DNA of 64,000 bases from Candidatus Limiplasma pullicola (lineage in GTDB: Bacteria > Bacillota > Clostridia > Christensenellales > Aristaeellaceae), in assembly GCA_018710985.1 (NCBI GenBank), contig DVIV01000052.1, positions 1 to 64,000 on the forward strand. Reading direction: 5' to 3'. The notes under the pieces are model-generated. The model was not told the DNA's origin. It saw only the letters and a program-made list of their open reading frames with translations, and did not search any database. Numbering within the stretch: the stretch's first letter is position 1; each line of letters begins with the position of its first letter. The position numbers and the translations under genes were made by a program. Positions 6,224 to 14,636 of the stretch are shown piece by piece.

Positions 6224-8569
6224 ATGAAAAAGGTTATCAGTTTGCTGCTGGCTTTGTCCATGCTCGTGTGCATGGGCACGGCTGCTACGGCGGAAGCGAC
6301 CTACACGCCGGGCACCTACACGGCGACTGCCGCCGGTTTCGGCGGCGACGTCACGGTGACCGTGACGGTGGATGAAACCGCCATCACCGACATGACGGTT
6401 GAAGGCGAAAACGAAACCCCGGCCATTGGCGGCGTCGCGGTGGCCAATATGCCGGCGGCGATTCTGGAAGCCGGCAGCTCCGACGTGGACGCCACCACCG
6501 GCGCCACCGTGACCAGCACGGCCATTCTCACCGCGCTGGATGCCGCGCTCGCGCAGGCTTCCGGCACCGATCTGGCTGCGAAGATGGCTCCGGGCACCTA
6601 CACGGCCCAGGCCTATGGCTTCCAGCAGATCTCCCCGATCACCGTAACCATGACCGTGGACGAAACGAGCATTCAGGACATCGAATTTGACGGCAATCTG
6701 GACTCCGTCGCCATGATTCGTGCGGTCAACACCTACCTGCTGCCGCGCATTTTGGACAATCAGTCCGTTGGCGTGGACGCGATCACCGGCGCGACGGCGA
6801 CCAGCAATGCCGTGCTGACCGCCGCGCGGGACTGCCTTGAGCAGGCGCTCGTTGCGGGAGGTTCCAGCGCCGCGGCCATCACCTCGTTCCTGACGCCGGA
6901 AACCAAGGTTGAGGCGCAGGAAACCATCGACGTGGACGTGCTGGTGGTCGGCATGGGCGCGGCGGGCATTTCCGCGGCGACGGCCGCGGCGGAAGCCCAG
7001 CAGGCCGCGGGCGTTCCGGTCAGCGTGCTGGCCATTGAAAAGTCCGGCCGTTACGGCGGCACGGGCGCTTTCACCGGCGAGCCCATGTCCATCAACCCGC
7101 CCCGGTACAAGCTGCAGTACAACAACGGCGAGGACTACATGGACTACGACGAGCTGCTTGCGGCATGGACCGAGTATGTCGAAGGCGACGCCAAGATGGA
7201 AGTCGTCGAGAAGTTTCTGCAGAATTCCGGCGAAACGGCCGACTGGCTCTACTACGATCACGGCTTCCTGCTCAACAACCCCACCAGCGGCTTCGGCGCC
7301 AACACCTACCGCTGCAAGCAGCAGTATGTTTCCGTGGCCACGGCCGAAGAGGGCCGCGACTATGGCATGGACGTTTCCGCCGGCCAGAACACGATGGTGG
7401 ATCAGTACTACCAGCGCTTCGTTTCGGACTATGTGAAGCTGGGCGGCCAGTATATGCTCGAAACCGAAGGCTATGAGCTGATCTACGACGAAGCGGCCAA
7501 CCGCGTCACCGGCGTGAGGGCAAAGGGCCATGACGGCACTGAATACATCATCAACGCCAAGTCCGTCATCCTCTGCACCGGCGGCTTTGCCGGCAGCGAG
7601 GAGATGGAGAAGGAGTACCTGTCCCAGAACCCCTACTTCGATCATTTCGGCGACGAGCAGTGGACGATAATCGGCATGCATGAAAATGACGGCAAGATGC
7701 TTCAGGCCGCCATCGACATCGGCGCCGGCACCTACAATATCTCCGTGGTGCCGATGATCCATTTCGCCACCTCCAACATCGTTATCCACGATTACCCGGT
7801 TCATACCTTTGCGAAGGACGATCCCAACTATGCCCGCGTGCTGTGGTACGGCTGGGAGCAGACCTGGTCGCTCAACGAGCTTCCCAACGCGCTGATCCTG
7901 TGCAGCGACATCCCCTGGGTGGACGCCGACGGCGAGCGCTTTGAGGCGGAAGGCGAGCTCTTCGGCTGGTGGAAGGCGGGCCCGTCCTACTGGGCAGTGT
8001 GGTCTCAGGACCAGATCGACGGCATTGCCGAAAACGGCTTCTCCGGCAACCTGTCCACGCTGGCCGCCGGCAACCAGGGCCTGATGCCCGGCAACATGCC
8101 CGTGCCGGAAATCTACGACGTGCTGGACAAGCTGGTGGCTCAGGGCTACGTGGTGAAGGCGGACACCTATGAGGAGCTGGCCGAGCAGATGGGCGTTGAT
8201 CCGGCCACGTTCACCAGGACGATGGAGGATTATGCCTCCTACTGCGAGACCGGCGTGGACGAGCAGTTCGGCAAGGCGGCCGAAAAGCTTGTGGCGCCCG
8301 GCAACGGCCCGTACTACGCCCTCAAGGGCTACTCCGCGGCCTTCGCCACCAACGGCGGCCTGGACATCAACGAGAACTTCGAGGTCCTTCAGGATGACGG
8401 CGAAACCGTGATCGGCGGCCTGTGGGCCTGCGGATGCGACGCCTCCGGCGTGATGTATTCCGAGAAGAAGCCCTACGTCACCTATGGCGGCGCTGCGATC
8501 GGCTTCGCGTACACCTCCGGCCGTCTGGCCGGCGGCTACGCGGCGGACTATGCGGCCAGCGTGCAATAA
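6224..8569 (+). CDS. Secreted FMN-binding/FAD-dependent reductase with two FMN_bind domains
   Basis: A 781-residue exported flavoprotein of the fumarate/urocanate reductase superfamily. A Sec signal peptide ends at ATA|EA (residue 24). Two FMN_bind domains follow (about 26-112 and 122-212), each ending in a flavinylation motif: DATTGAT (T95) and DAITGAT (T191), where ApbE is known to attach FMN to the last Thr. The FAD_binding_2 domain starts with VVGMGAAGISAATAAAEAQQ (near 241) and runs to the end, with the C-terminal ACGCDASGVMYS and GGAAIGFAYTSGRLAGG. The known role of such proteins is anaerobic reduction of organic acceptors outside the membrane, fed with electrons through bound FMN. The substrate is not predictable here. 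The start follows AAGGAGGGCAATC. No apbE gene is in the window. Two FMN domains are more than usual. Confidence 0.9.
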   Translation: MKKVISLLLALSMLVCMGTAATAEATYTPGTYTATAAGFGGDVTVTVTVDETAITDMTVEGENETPAIGGVAVANMPAAILEAGSSDVDATTGATVTSTAILTALDAALAQASGTDLAAKMAPGTYTAQAYGFQQISPITVTMTVDETSIQDIEFDGNLDSVAMIRAVNTYLLPRILDNQSVGVDAITGATATSNAVLTAARDCLEQALVAGGSSAAAITSFLTPETKVEAQETIDVDVLVVGMGAAGISAATAAAEAQQAAGVPVSVLAIEKSGRYGGTGAFTGEPMSINPPRYKLQYNNGEDYMDYDELLAAWTEYVEGDAKMEVVEKFLQNSGETADWLYYDHGFLLNNPTSGFGANTYRCKQQYVSVATAEEGRDYGMDVSAGQNTMVDQYYQRFVSDYVKLGGQYMLETEGYELIYDEAANRVTGVRAKGHDGTEYIINAKSVILCTGGFAGSEEMEKEYLSQNPYFDHFGDEQWTIIGMHENDGKMLQAAIDIGAGTYNISVVPMIHFATSNIVIHDYPVHTFAKDDPNYARVLWYGWEQTWSLNELPNALILCSDIPWVDADGERFEAEGELFGWWKAGPSYWAVWSQDQIDGIAENGFSGNLSTLAAGNQGLMPGNMPVPEIYDVLDKLVAQGYVVKADTYEELAEQMGVDPATFTRTMEDYASYCETGVDEQFGKAAEKLVAPGNGPYYALKGYSAAFATNGGLDINENFEVLQDDGETVIGGLWACGCDASGVMYSEKKPYVTYGGAAIGFAYTSGRLAGGYAADYAASVQ

Positions 8570-8644
8570 GGCAAGCAGCCCGCGTGCCGCCTTATGAGCC
8601 GCGGCGCGCGGCAATGCGGAATCACCCGAAAAGCCTCCCGGCGC

Positions 8645-8663
8645 GGGGACGGTCTTCGTCCCC
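8645..8663 (+). terminator. Possible hairpin after the reductase gene
   Basis: A 7-bp GC-rich stem (GGGGACG / CGTCCCC) with a 5-base loop lies 76 bases past the stop. No clean T tract follows directly, so termination is doubtful. Confidence 0.3.
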
Positions 8664-8798
8664 TCGTCCGGGGGGTTTTACCGTATGAAAAACGCACCGG
8701 ATGGCCGGAGAAGAAGGATTTTTTCCCCGCTTTCACGAAATGTCATCGTTGCGGCGCACGGAGGCGTCCCTCCTGCCGCGAAAGGAAGGCGACAAGCC

Positions 8799-10469
8799 AT
8801 GGATTACAGGCAGGAATATCAGCGCTGGCTGGAGCGTGTCACCGACGCGGAGCTTCTGGAGGAACTGGGGCACATGGATGAGGCGGCCATGGAGGATGCC
8901 TTTTTCCGCGACCTCGCCTTTGGAACCGGCGGCCTGCGCGGCGTGATCGGCGCAGGAACCAACCGCATGAACGTCCATACCGTGGGCAAGGCTTCGCAGG
9001 GATTGGCGGCTTATCTCAAAAAGCGCTTCGCCGCACCCTCCGCCGTCATCGGCTATGACAGCCGCCTCAAAAGCGACGTGTTCGCGCGCGTGACCGCCGG
9101 CGTGCTGGCCGCAAACGGCGTTCAGGTCCATTTCTGGCCGCAGCTCACCCCGGTGCCCACCGTCTCCTTTGCCACGCGCTATCTCGGCGCTTCCGCGGGG
9201 GTGATGATCACCGCCTCCCACAACCCCGCCAGGTACAACGGCTACAAGGTCTATGGCGCGGACGGCTGTCAGGTCACCGTCGATGCCGCCGCCGAAATTC
9301 TCTCCGAAATCGAAACGCTGGATCTCTTTGACGGCGTAAGGCAGGAGGATTTTGACGCCTGCCTGCGCGACGGTCGGATATCCCTTATTCCCGACGAAGT
9401 CCTCACCGCCTTTCTGGAGGCGGTGAAGGCGCAGTCCGTCCTCTTCGGCGAGGAAGCCCGCAAGGATATCGCCATCGTCTACAGCCCGCTCAACGGCACC
9501 GGCTACGTGCCCGTGACCCGCGCGCTGCGGGAGCTGGGCTATACCCGTCTGACCCTGGTGGAGGAGCAGCGCCTGCCGGACGGGCGTTTCCCCACCTGCC
9601 CCTATCCCAACCCGGAGATCCGGGAGGCCATGGAGCTGGGAATCTCCTATGCGGACCAGTGCGGCGCAGACCTGCTGCTGGCCACCGACCCGGACTGCGA
9701 CCGGGTGGGCGTGGCCGTGCGCGGCCCAAGCGGCGGGTATGTGCTTCTCTCCGGCAATGAGACGGGCCTGCTGCTGCTGGATTACCTCTGCGCCCAGCGC
9801 GCAAAGCATGGCAGAATGCCCGCGGACCCGGTGATGATCAAAACCATCGTGACCACGGACATGGCCGAGCGCATCGCGGCGCATTACGGCGTGAAAACCA
9901 TCAACGTGCTCACCGGGTTCAAATTCATCGGCGAGCAGATCGGTCTTCTGGAGGCGCAGGGCCGCCGGGACAGCTACGTGTTCGGTTTTGAGGAAAGCTA
10001 CGGCTATCTCTCCGGCCCCTACGTGCGGGACAAGGACGGCGTGGGCGCGGCCTGCCTGATCTGCGAAATGTTCAGTTATTACTCAAGCCGCGGCATCACG
10101 CTTCCGGACAGGCTCAATGAGCTCTACCGCACCTATGGCTACTGCCTCAACACCCTGCACAGCTACGCCTTTGACGGAAGCGCGGGCTTTGCCAGGATGC
10201 AGTCGGTCATGCAGGCGCTGCGCGCCGGCGTCGCCTCCTTTGGCACAAGAAAAGTGCTTCGCGTGCTGGACTACGCGGAGGGCCTGGACGGCCTGCCCAA
10301 ATCCGACGTGCTGAAATTCATCCTGGCGGATGGCTCTACGCTGGTGGTGCGCCCCTCCGGCACGGAACCGAAGCTGAAGCTCTATCTGTCCGTCAGTGCG
10401 GAAAGCCGGGAGGCAGCCGAAAAAGCCGAGGCGGACCTGCTCAGGAGCGCGGAGGCCATGCTGCGCTGA
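8799..10469 (+). CDS. Phospho-sugar mutase (phosphoglucomutase/phosphopentomutase-type)
   Basis: A 556-residue alpha-D-phosphohexomutase superfamily enzyme that moves a phosphate between C1 and C6 (or C5) of a sugar. The motifs stand in the expected order: RDLAFGTGGLRGVIGAGTNR, active-site serine loop GVMITASHNPARYNGYKV, metal loop ATDPDCDRVGVAV, sugar loop FGFEESYGYLSG, and phosphate-binding RPSGTEPKLKLYLSV. Length and the FGTGGLRG start resemble PgcA/PGM2-like members, a group that includes phosphopentomutases. The ATG at 8799 is preceded by AAAGGAAGG. A strong terminator follows, so it is transcribed separately from the transporter operon, but the neighbourhood (deoC 7 kb on) makes pentose phosphate a possible substrate besides glucose phosphate. 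Confidence 0.92.
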   Translation: MDYRQEYQRWLERVTDAELLEELGHMDEAAMEDAFFRDLAFGTGGLRGVIGAGTNRMNVHTVGKASQGLAAYLKKRFAAPSAVIGYDSRLKSDVFARVTAGVLAANGVQVHFWPQLTPVPTVSFATRYLGASAGVMITASHNPARYNGYKVYGADGCQVTVDAAAEILSEIETLDLFDGVRQEDFDACLRDGRISLIPDEVLTAFLEAVKAQSVLFGEEARKDIAIVYSPLNGTGYVPVTRALRELGYTRLTLVEEQRLPDGRFPTCPYPNPEIREAMELGISYADQCGADLLLATDPDCDRVGVAVRGPSGGYVLLSGNETGLLLLDYLCAQRAKHGRMPADPVMIKTIVTTDMAERIAAHYGVKTINVLTGFKFIGEQIGLLEAQGRRDSYVFGFEESYGYLSGPYVRDKDGVGAACLICEMFSYYSSRGITLPDRLNELYRTYGYCLNTLHSYAFDGSAGFARMQSVMQALRAGVASFGTRKVLRVLDYAEGLDGLPKSDVLKFILADGSTLVVRPSGTEPKLKLYLSVSAESREAAEKAEADLLRSAEAMLR

Positions 10470-10491
10470 TCATATCCGCTTGCCTCTTTCC

Positions 10492-10531
10492 CCGCTGAAA
10501 CGGTCATATCAGTGACCTTTTCAGCGGTTTT
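10492..10531 (+). terminator. Intrinsic terminator of the mutase gene
   Basis: Long stem CCGCTGAAA..GGTCA / TGACC..TTTCAGCGG with one internal mismatch, followed by TTTTCTTT. Confidence 0.85.
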
Positions 10532-10621
10532 CTTTGTCCGCCGGCGTGGTTCCCACCCCCTGTCCACAGGCGCCTTTTTTCGTCTGGTTCACTTTTTGCG
10601 ATATATAAATAGAATATCCGG

Positions 10622-10650
10622 TTGAATTTTTTCCATAACAGAACTATGAT
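10622..10650 (+). promoter_or_regulatory. Sigma-A promoter of the transport/two-component operon
   Basis: TTGAAT (10622-10627), 17-base spacer, TATGAT (10645-10650), about 58 bases before the binding-protein start. Confidence 0.7.
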
Positions 10651-10708
10651 GAACACAGATTGAAGCAGCTGTTGCGAAAAACAGCAATTGAAGAAAGGGG
10701 AATCATCC

Positions 10709-11722
10709 ATGAAAAAGCTGTTTGCCCTGTTCCTTTGTGCCGTCATGGCCCTGAGCATGGCCTGTGCCACGGCCGAAACCGCTCCTGCAGAAACCGGCAA
10801 GCTGGTTTTGTACAGTCCGCTGACCACCTCCATGATCGAAAACATGCTGGCCATGTTTGAAGCCGACACCGGCATCAAGACGGAGTGCCTCGCCATGGGC
10901 ACGGGCGACGCCCTCAAGCGCATCGCCGCTGAAAGCGAAAATCCCCAGTGCGATATTCTCTGGTCCGGCACCATCGGCACCGTGAAAAACAGCAGCCAGT
11001 ATTTCCAGGATTACACCTGCGCCAACGAGGACGCCTTCTATGAGCAGTACCGCAACGTCGAAGGCAACCTGACCCGCTTCGACTGCGTGCCTTCCGTGAT
11101 CATGATCAACACCGACCTCATCGGCGACATCGAAATCAACGGCTACGCCGACCTGCTCAATCCCGAGCTCAAGGGCAAGATCGTCTTTGCCGATCCTCAG
11201 GCTTCCTCCTCCTCCTTTGAGCACCTGGTCAACATGCTCTACGCCATGGGCACCGACGGGCAGCCCAACGGCTGGGATTATGTGCGTGAATTCTGCAAGC
11301 AGCTGCCCAACGGCTGCGTGAACAGCTCTTCCGCCGTGTACAAGGGAGTTGCTGACGGCGAGTACGCCGTGGGCCTGACCTTCGAGCAGGGCGCCGCCAC
11401 CTACGTATCCCAGGGCAACATCAAGGTCGTCTACATGGAGGAAGGCGTCATCATCCGCGGCGACGGCGTGTACATCGTCAAGGATTGCCCCAACCTGGAC
11501 AGCGCCCGCAAGTTCGTGGACTGGCTGACCAGCTATGAGGCCCAGACCTATATGAACGAGACTCAGTTCCGCCGCACCATCCGCACCGATGTGCCCGAAA
11601 CCGACGCCATGCAGAGCATGTCCACCATCAACGTGATTACCGATGACGAGACCATCGCTTCCGAAAACAAGACCGACTGGATCGAGCAGTTCCAGGACGC
11701 GCTGGTGGACGCCGCCGAGTAA
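10709..11722 (+). CDS. ABC transporter substrate-binding protein, iron(III)/sugar-phosphate (FbpA/AfuA) type
   Basis: A 337-residue exported binding protein of the family containing FbpA, AfuA and PotD-like proteins. The signal peptide (MKKLFALFLCAVMALSMACA) ends at ATA|ET; the cysteine at MAC does not make a canonical lipobox. The mature protein begins GKLVLYSPLTTSMIENMLAM and shows the family pattern CDILWSGTIG, DLLNPELKGKIVFADPQASS and AVGLTFEQGAATYVSQG. The conserved tyrosine pair of iron-binding FbpA is not evident, so iron is not assured. Members of this family also carry sugar phosphates (AfuA). The start at 10709 follows GAAAGGGG. First gene of an operon with ATPase, permease, kinase and response regulator. 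Confidence 0.88.
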   Translation: MKKLFALFLCAVMALSMACATAETAPAETGKLVLYSPLTTSMIENMLAMFEADTGIKTECLAMGTGDALKRIAAESENPQCDILWSGTIGTVKNSSQYFQDYTCANEDAFYEQYRNVEGNLTRFDCVPSVIMINTDLIGDIEINGYADLLNPELKGKIVFADPQASSSSFEHLVNMLYAMGTDGQPNGWDYVREFCKQLPNGCVNSSSAVYKGVADGEYAVGLTFEQGAATYVSQGNIKVVYMEEGVIIRGDGVYIVKDCPNLDSARKFVDWLTSYEAQTYMNETQFRRTIRTDVPETDAMQSMSTINVITDDETIASENKTDWIEQFQDALVDAAE

Positions 11723-11758
11723 CCCATTTCACGCTTTGCAAGCTGCTGTGATTGTTCC

Positions 11759-11788
11759 GGGGCGGCAGGCCCGATCCTCTGCCGCCCC
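11759..11788 (+). terminator. Intercistronic hairpin between binding-protein and ATPase genes
   Basis: A 10-bp stem GGGGCGGCAG / CTGCCGCCCC with a 10-base loop and no T tract. Such hairpins commonly protect the upstream binding-protein message or attenuate downstream transcription, allowing more binding protein than membrane subunits. Confidence 0.6.
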
Positions 11789-11832
11789 CTTCACAACAGC
11801 TTCTTTCATTATCATAAAGGGGTGTGCGATGT

Positions 11833-12957
11833 ATGAGCGTATCCATTACCATTGATCACGTAGTCAAAAAGTTCGGCGAAAACATTATCATTCCTGACCT
11901 GACCGCCAACATCAAAAACGGTGAGCTCTTCACTCTGCTGGGGCCTTCCGGCTGCGGAAAAACCACGCTGCTGCGCATGATTGCCGGCTTTAACTCCATT
12001 GAAGGCGGCACCATCGCCTTTGGCGACCAGGTCATCAACGACGTGCCTGCCTATAAGCGAAATATCGGCATGGTGTTTCAAAGCTACGCTATCTTCCCCC
12101 ATCTGACCGTGCGCAGGAACGTGGAATACGGCCTCCGGCTTCGCAACATCCCCAAGGATGAAATGAAAAAGCGCACCGATGAAATGCTCGCCCTGGTCCA
12201 TATCGACGAGTATCAGGACCGCCTGCCCGAACGCCTTTCCGGCGGTCAGCAACAGCGCGTGGCGCTGGCCCGCGCGATCGTCATCCATCCGCAGGTGCTG
12301 CTCATGGACGAACCCCTGTCCAACCTGGATGCCAAGCTGCGCATCGAGATGCGCAGCGTGATTCACGACATCCAGCGCCAGGTGGGCATCACCACCGTTT
12401 ACGTGACGCACGACCAGGAGGAGGCGTTGGCCATCTCCGACCGCATCGCGGTCATGAACAAGGGCGTCATCCAGCAGATCGGCACGCCGCACCACATTTA
12501 CAGCCGTCCAGCCAACGTGTTTGTGGCCACCTTCATCGGCCATTCCAACCTGTTTTATGCCACGCTTTCCAAAAAGGACGGCCGCACCGAGCTGTGTTTC
12601 CCCAGCGGCTACCGTCTGCCCATGACCACCCTTTCCGACGAATGCACGGATGGCCAGAAGGTTGTGGTGGGCGTGCGGCCCGAAGAGTTTTCCGTCGCCT
12701 CCGAGGGGCTTACCTGCGAGGTTCTGAACCGCACCTTCCTGGGCCGCTACAGCAACTATTTCCTGCGCTTTGCCGACGGCATGTGCGTGCCCGACCAGCC
12801 CAGCATCGAATTCTCCCAGGATCTGGGCCATACGCAGACGCTGTACCAGCCGGGCGAGAGCCTGACCCTGCGCCCCAACCCCGACAAGATCAACGTCTTT
12901 ACGGCGGATATGGAAAAGAGCCTTCTCAAGGATGTGATTCGCTATGAGCAAGCGTAA
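11833..12957 (+). CDS. ABC transporter ATP-binding protein (FbpC/PotA type)
   Basis: A 374-residue ABC ATPase energising the adjacent permease. Visible motifs: Walker A GPSGCGKTT (38-46), Q-loop VFQSYAIFPH, signature LSGGQQQR (135-142), Walker B VLLMDEPLSNLDAK (155-168) and switch His in YVTHDQEEAL. A C-terminal TOBE-type domain (about 240-370) is typical of importers for iron, polyamines or sugar phosphates. The ATG at 11833 is preferred over the GTG at 11824; AAAGGGG lies upstream. Its 3' end overlaps the permease start by 14 bases, implying coupled translation. Confidence 0.92.
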   Translation: MSVSITIDHVVKKFGENIIIPDLTANIKNGELFTLLGPSGCGKTTLLRMIAGFNSIEGGTIAFGDQVINDVPAYKRNIGMVFQSYAIFPHLTVRRNVEYGLRLRNIPKDEMKKRTDEMLALVHIDEYQDRLPERLSGGQQQRVALARAIVIHPQVLLMDEPLSNLDAKLRIEMRSVIHDIQRQVGITTVYVTHDQEEALAISDRIAVMNKGVIQQIGTPHHIYSRPANVFVATFIGHSNLFYATLSKKDGRTELCFPSGYRLPMTTLSDECTDGQKVVVGVRPEEFSVASEGLTCEVLNRTFLGRYSNYFLRFADGMCVPDQPSIEFSQDLGHTQTLYQPGESLTLRPNPDKINVFTADMEKSLLKDVIRYEQA

Positions 12958-14605
12958 GCCGCAGTTCGATTTCTGGACAATCGTGACCATCGGCATTCTG
13001 GCCGTATTCGCGCTGTTTCTGATCTATCCCCTCATCTCCCTGTTCGTGGACGGCTTCCTGGAGGAGGGCACGGGCGCCTTCACGATGGCGAACTTCACCA
13101 AGTTCTTCGGCAAGAAGTTCTACTACCGGTCGCTGCTCAACTCCCTCAAGCTCACGGTATGCGTCACCATCTGCTCGCTGCTCATCGGCGTGCCCCTGGC
13201 CTACATCATGTCCTTTTTCAAAATCCGCGGCAAGGGCATCATTGAAATTCTCATTATCATCTCCATGATGAGCCCCAACTTCATCGGCGCATATTCGTGG
13301 ATTCTGCTTTTGGGCCGCAGCGGCGTGGTTACACAGTTCCTCTCCAACACCTTCGGCATCAAGATGCCTTCCATCTATGGCTTCGGCGGCATGCTGCTGG
13401 TGTTCACGCTCAAGCTGTACCCCTTCATTTACATGTACGTAAGCGGCGCGCTCAAAAAGGTGGACGTGGCCGTGTGCGAGGCGGCCGAAAGCCTTGGCTG
13501 CAACGCCATCCGCAAGGTGTTCACGGTGGTCATGCCGTTGGTGACGCCCACGGCCATCGCCTCGGCGCTGCTGGTGTTCATGAACTGCATGGCCGACTTC
13601 GGCACCCCCGCCCTGATCGGCGAAGGCTACGACGTGCTTCCCACCAAGATCTACATCGAATTCGTGGGCGAGTCCGGCGGCTCGGCATACTTCGCCTCGG
13701 CCATGGCCTCTCTGATGGTGGTTATCACGGCGGTGCTGTTCCTGCTGCAGAAGTGGTATGTGAACAAAAAGAGCTTCACCATGAGCGCCATGCGCCCCAT
13801 TCTGCCCACGCGGGCCAAGGGCGCCAAAAACGTCGTCATGCATGTGTTCACCTACCTGCTGGTGATTCTCTCCGTGGTGCCGCATCTGGTGATCATCTGG
13901 ACCTCGCTGCGCAAAACGGAGGTTCAGTACTTCGTGGACGGCTATTCCTTTGAAAGCTACACCAAGATATTCGATACGGCGTTTTCCTCCATTCAAAATA
14001 CTTACTTGTATTGCATCATCGCTCTGGCTATAATTATCATACTTGGCATGCTGATCGCCTACCTTTCGGTGCGCAAAAAGAGCATGCTGACCAGCGCGAT
14101 CGATACCATCGCCATGTTCCCCTACATCATTCCCGGTTCGGTGCTTGGTATTACGCTGCTCCTGGCCTTTAACGGCAAGGGCGATCCCATGGTGCTTTCC
14201 GGCACGGCTGCCATCATGATCATCTCGCTGGTGATTCGTCGTCTGGCCTACACCCTGCGTTCCAGCTCGGCCATCCTCTACCAGATCAGTCCCAGCGTGG
14301 AGGAGGCCGCCATCTCCCTTGGCGACTCGCCGCTGAAGGCCTTTGTGAAGGTAACGGCCAAGCTGATGCTGCCCGGCGTGATCTCCGGCGCCATCCTGAG
14401 CTGGATTACGCTGATCAACGAGCTGAGTTCCTCGGTCATGCTCTACACGGCCAACACGCGTACCATGTCCGTGGCCATCTACAACGAGGTTATCCGCGCC
14501 AGCTACGGCACGGCGGCCGCGCTGGCCACCATTCTGACGCTGACGACGGTGCTGTCGCTGTTCCTGTTCTTCAAGATCAGCGGAAGCAAGGATGTGACCA
14601 TGTAG
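12944..14605 (+). CDS. ABC transporter permease with two fused permease domains (FbpB type)
   Basis: A 553-residue inner-membrane protein with about 12 transmembrane helices in two homologous halves. The first half (about 15-275) has the EAA-like loop CEAAESLGCNAIRKVFTVVM; the second (about 310-550) has EEAAISLGDSPLKAFVKVTA. Fused permeases of this kind form the whole channel with two ATPase copies and belong to iron(III), phosphonate and sugar-phosphate importers. The start overlaps the ATPase gene. The operon continues 31 bases later with the sensor kinase. No substrate can be assigned from sequence alone. Confidence 0.9.
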   Translation: MSKRKPQFDFWTIVTIGILAVFALFLIYPLISLFVDGFLEEGTGAFTMANFTKFFGKKFYYRSLLNSLKLTVCVTICSLLIGVPLAYIMSFFKIRGKGIIEILIIISMMSPNFIGAYSWILLLGRSGVVTQFLSNTFGIKMPSIYGFGGMLLVFTLKLYPFIYMYVSGALKKVDVAVCEAAESLGCNAIRKVFTVVMPLVTPTAIASALLVFMNCMADFGTPALIGEGYDVLPTKIYIEFVGESGGSAYFASAMASLMVVITAVLFLLQKWYVNKKSFTMSAMRPILPTRAKGAKNVVMHVFTYLLVILSVVPHLVIIWTSLRKTEVQYFVDGYSFESYTKIFDTAFSSIQNTYLYCIIALAIIIILGMLIAYLSVRKKSMLTSAIDTIAMFPYIIPGSVLGITLLLAFNGKGDPMVLSGTAAIMIISLVIRRLAYTLRSSSAILYQISPSVEEAAISLGDSPLKAFVKVTAKLMLPGVISGAILSWITLINELSSSVMLYTANTRTMSVAIYNEVIRASYGTAAALATILTLTTVLSLFLFFKISGSKDVTM

Positions 14606-14636
14606 CCCGCCCAATCTTTCCAAGTGAGGCGTACGC

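Noticed and set aside
6203-8614. Long open frame on the minus strand opposite the FMN/FAD reductase (about 800 codons)
   Set aside because: Mirror of a GC-rich gene; His/Gly/Arg-rich, low-complexity translation, no ribosome site or family, and the plus strand is clearly coding.
10709-14605. Firm assignment of the FbpABC-type importer to iron
   Set aside because: The iron-binding tyrosine pair is not evident and the operon carries deoC and a sugar-type two-component system; iron was left as one option.
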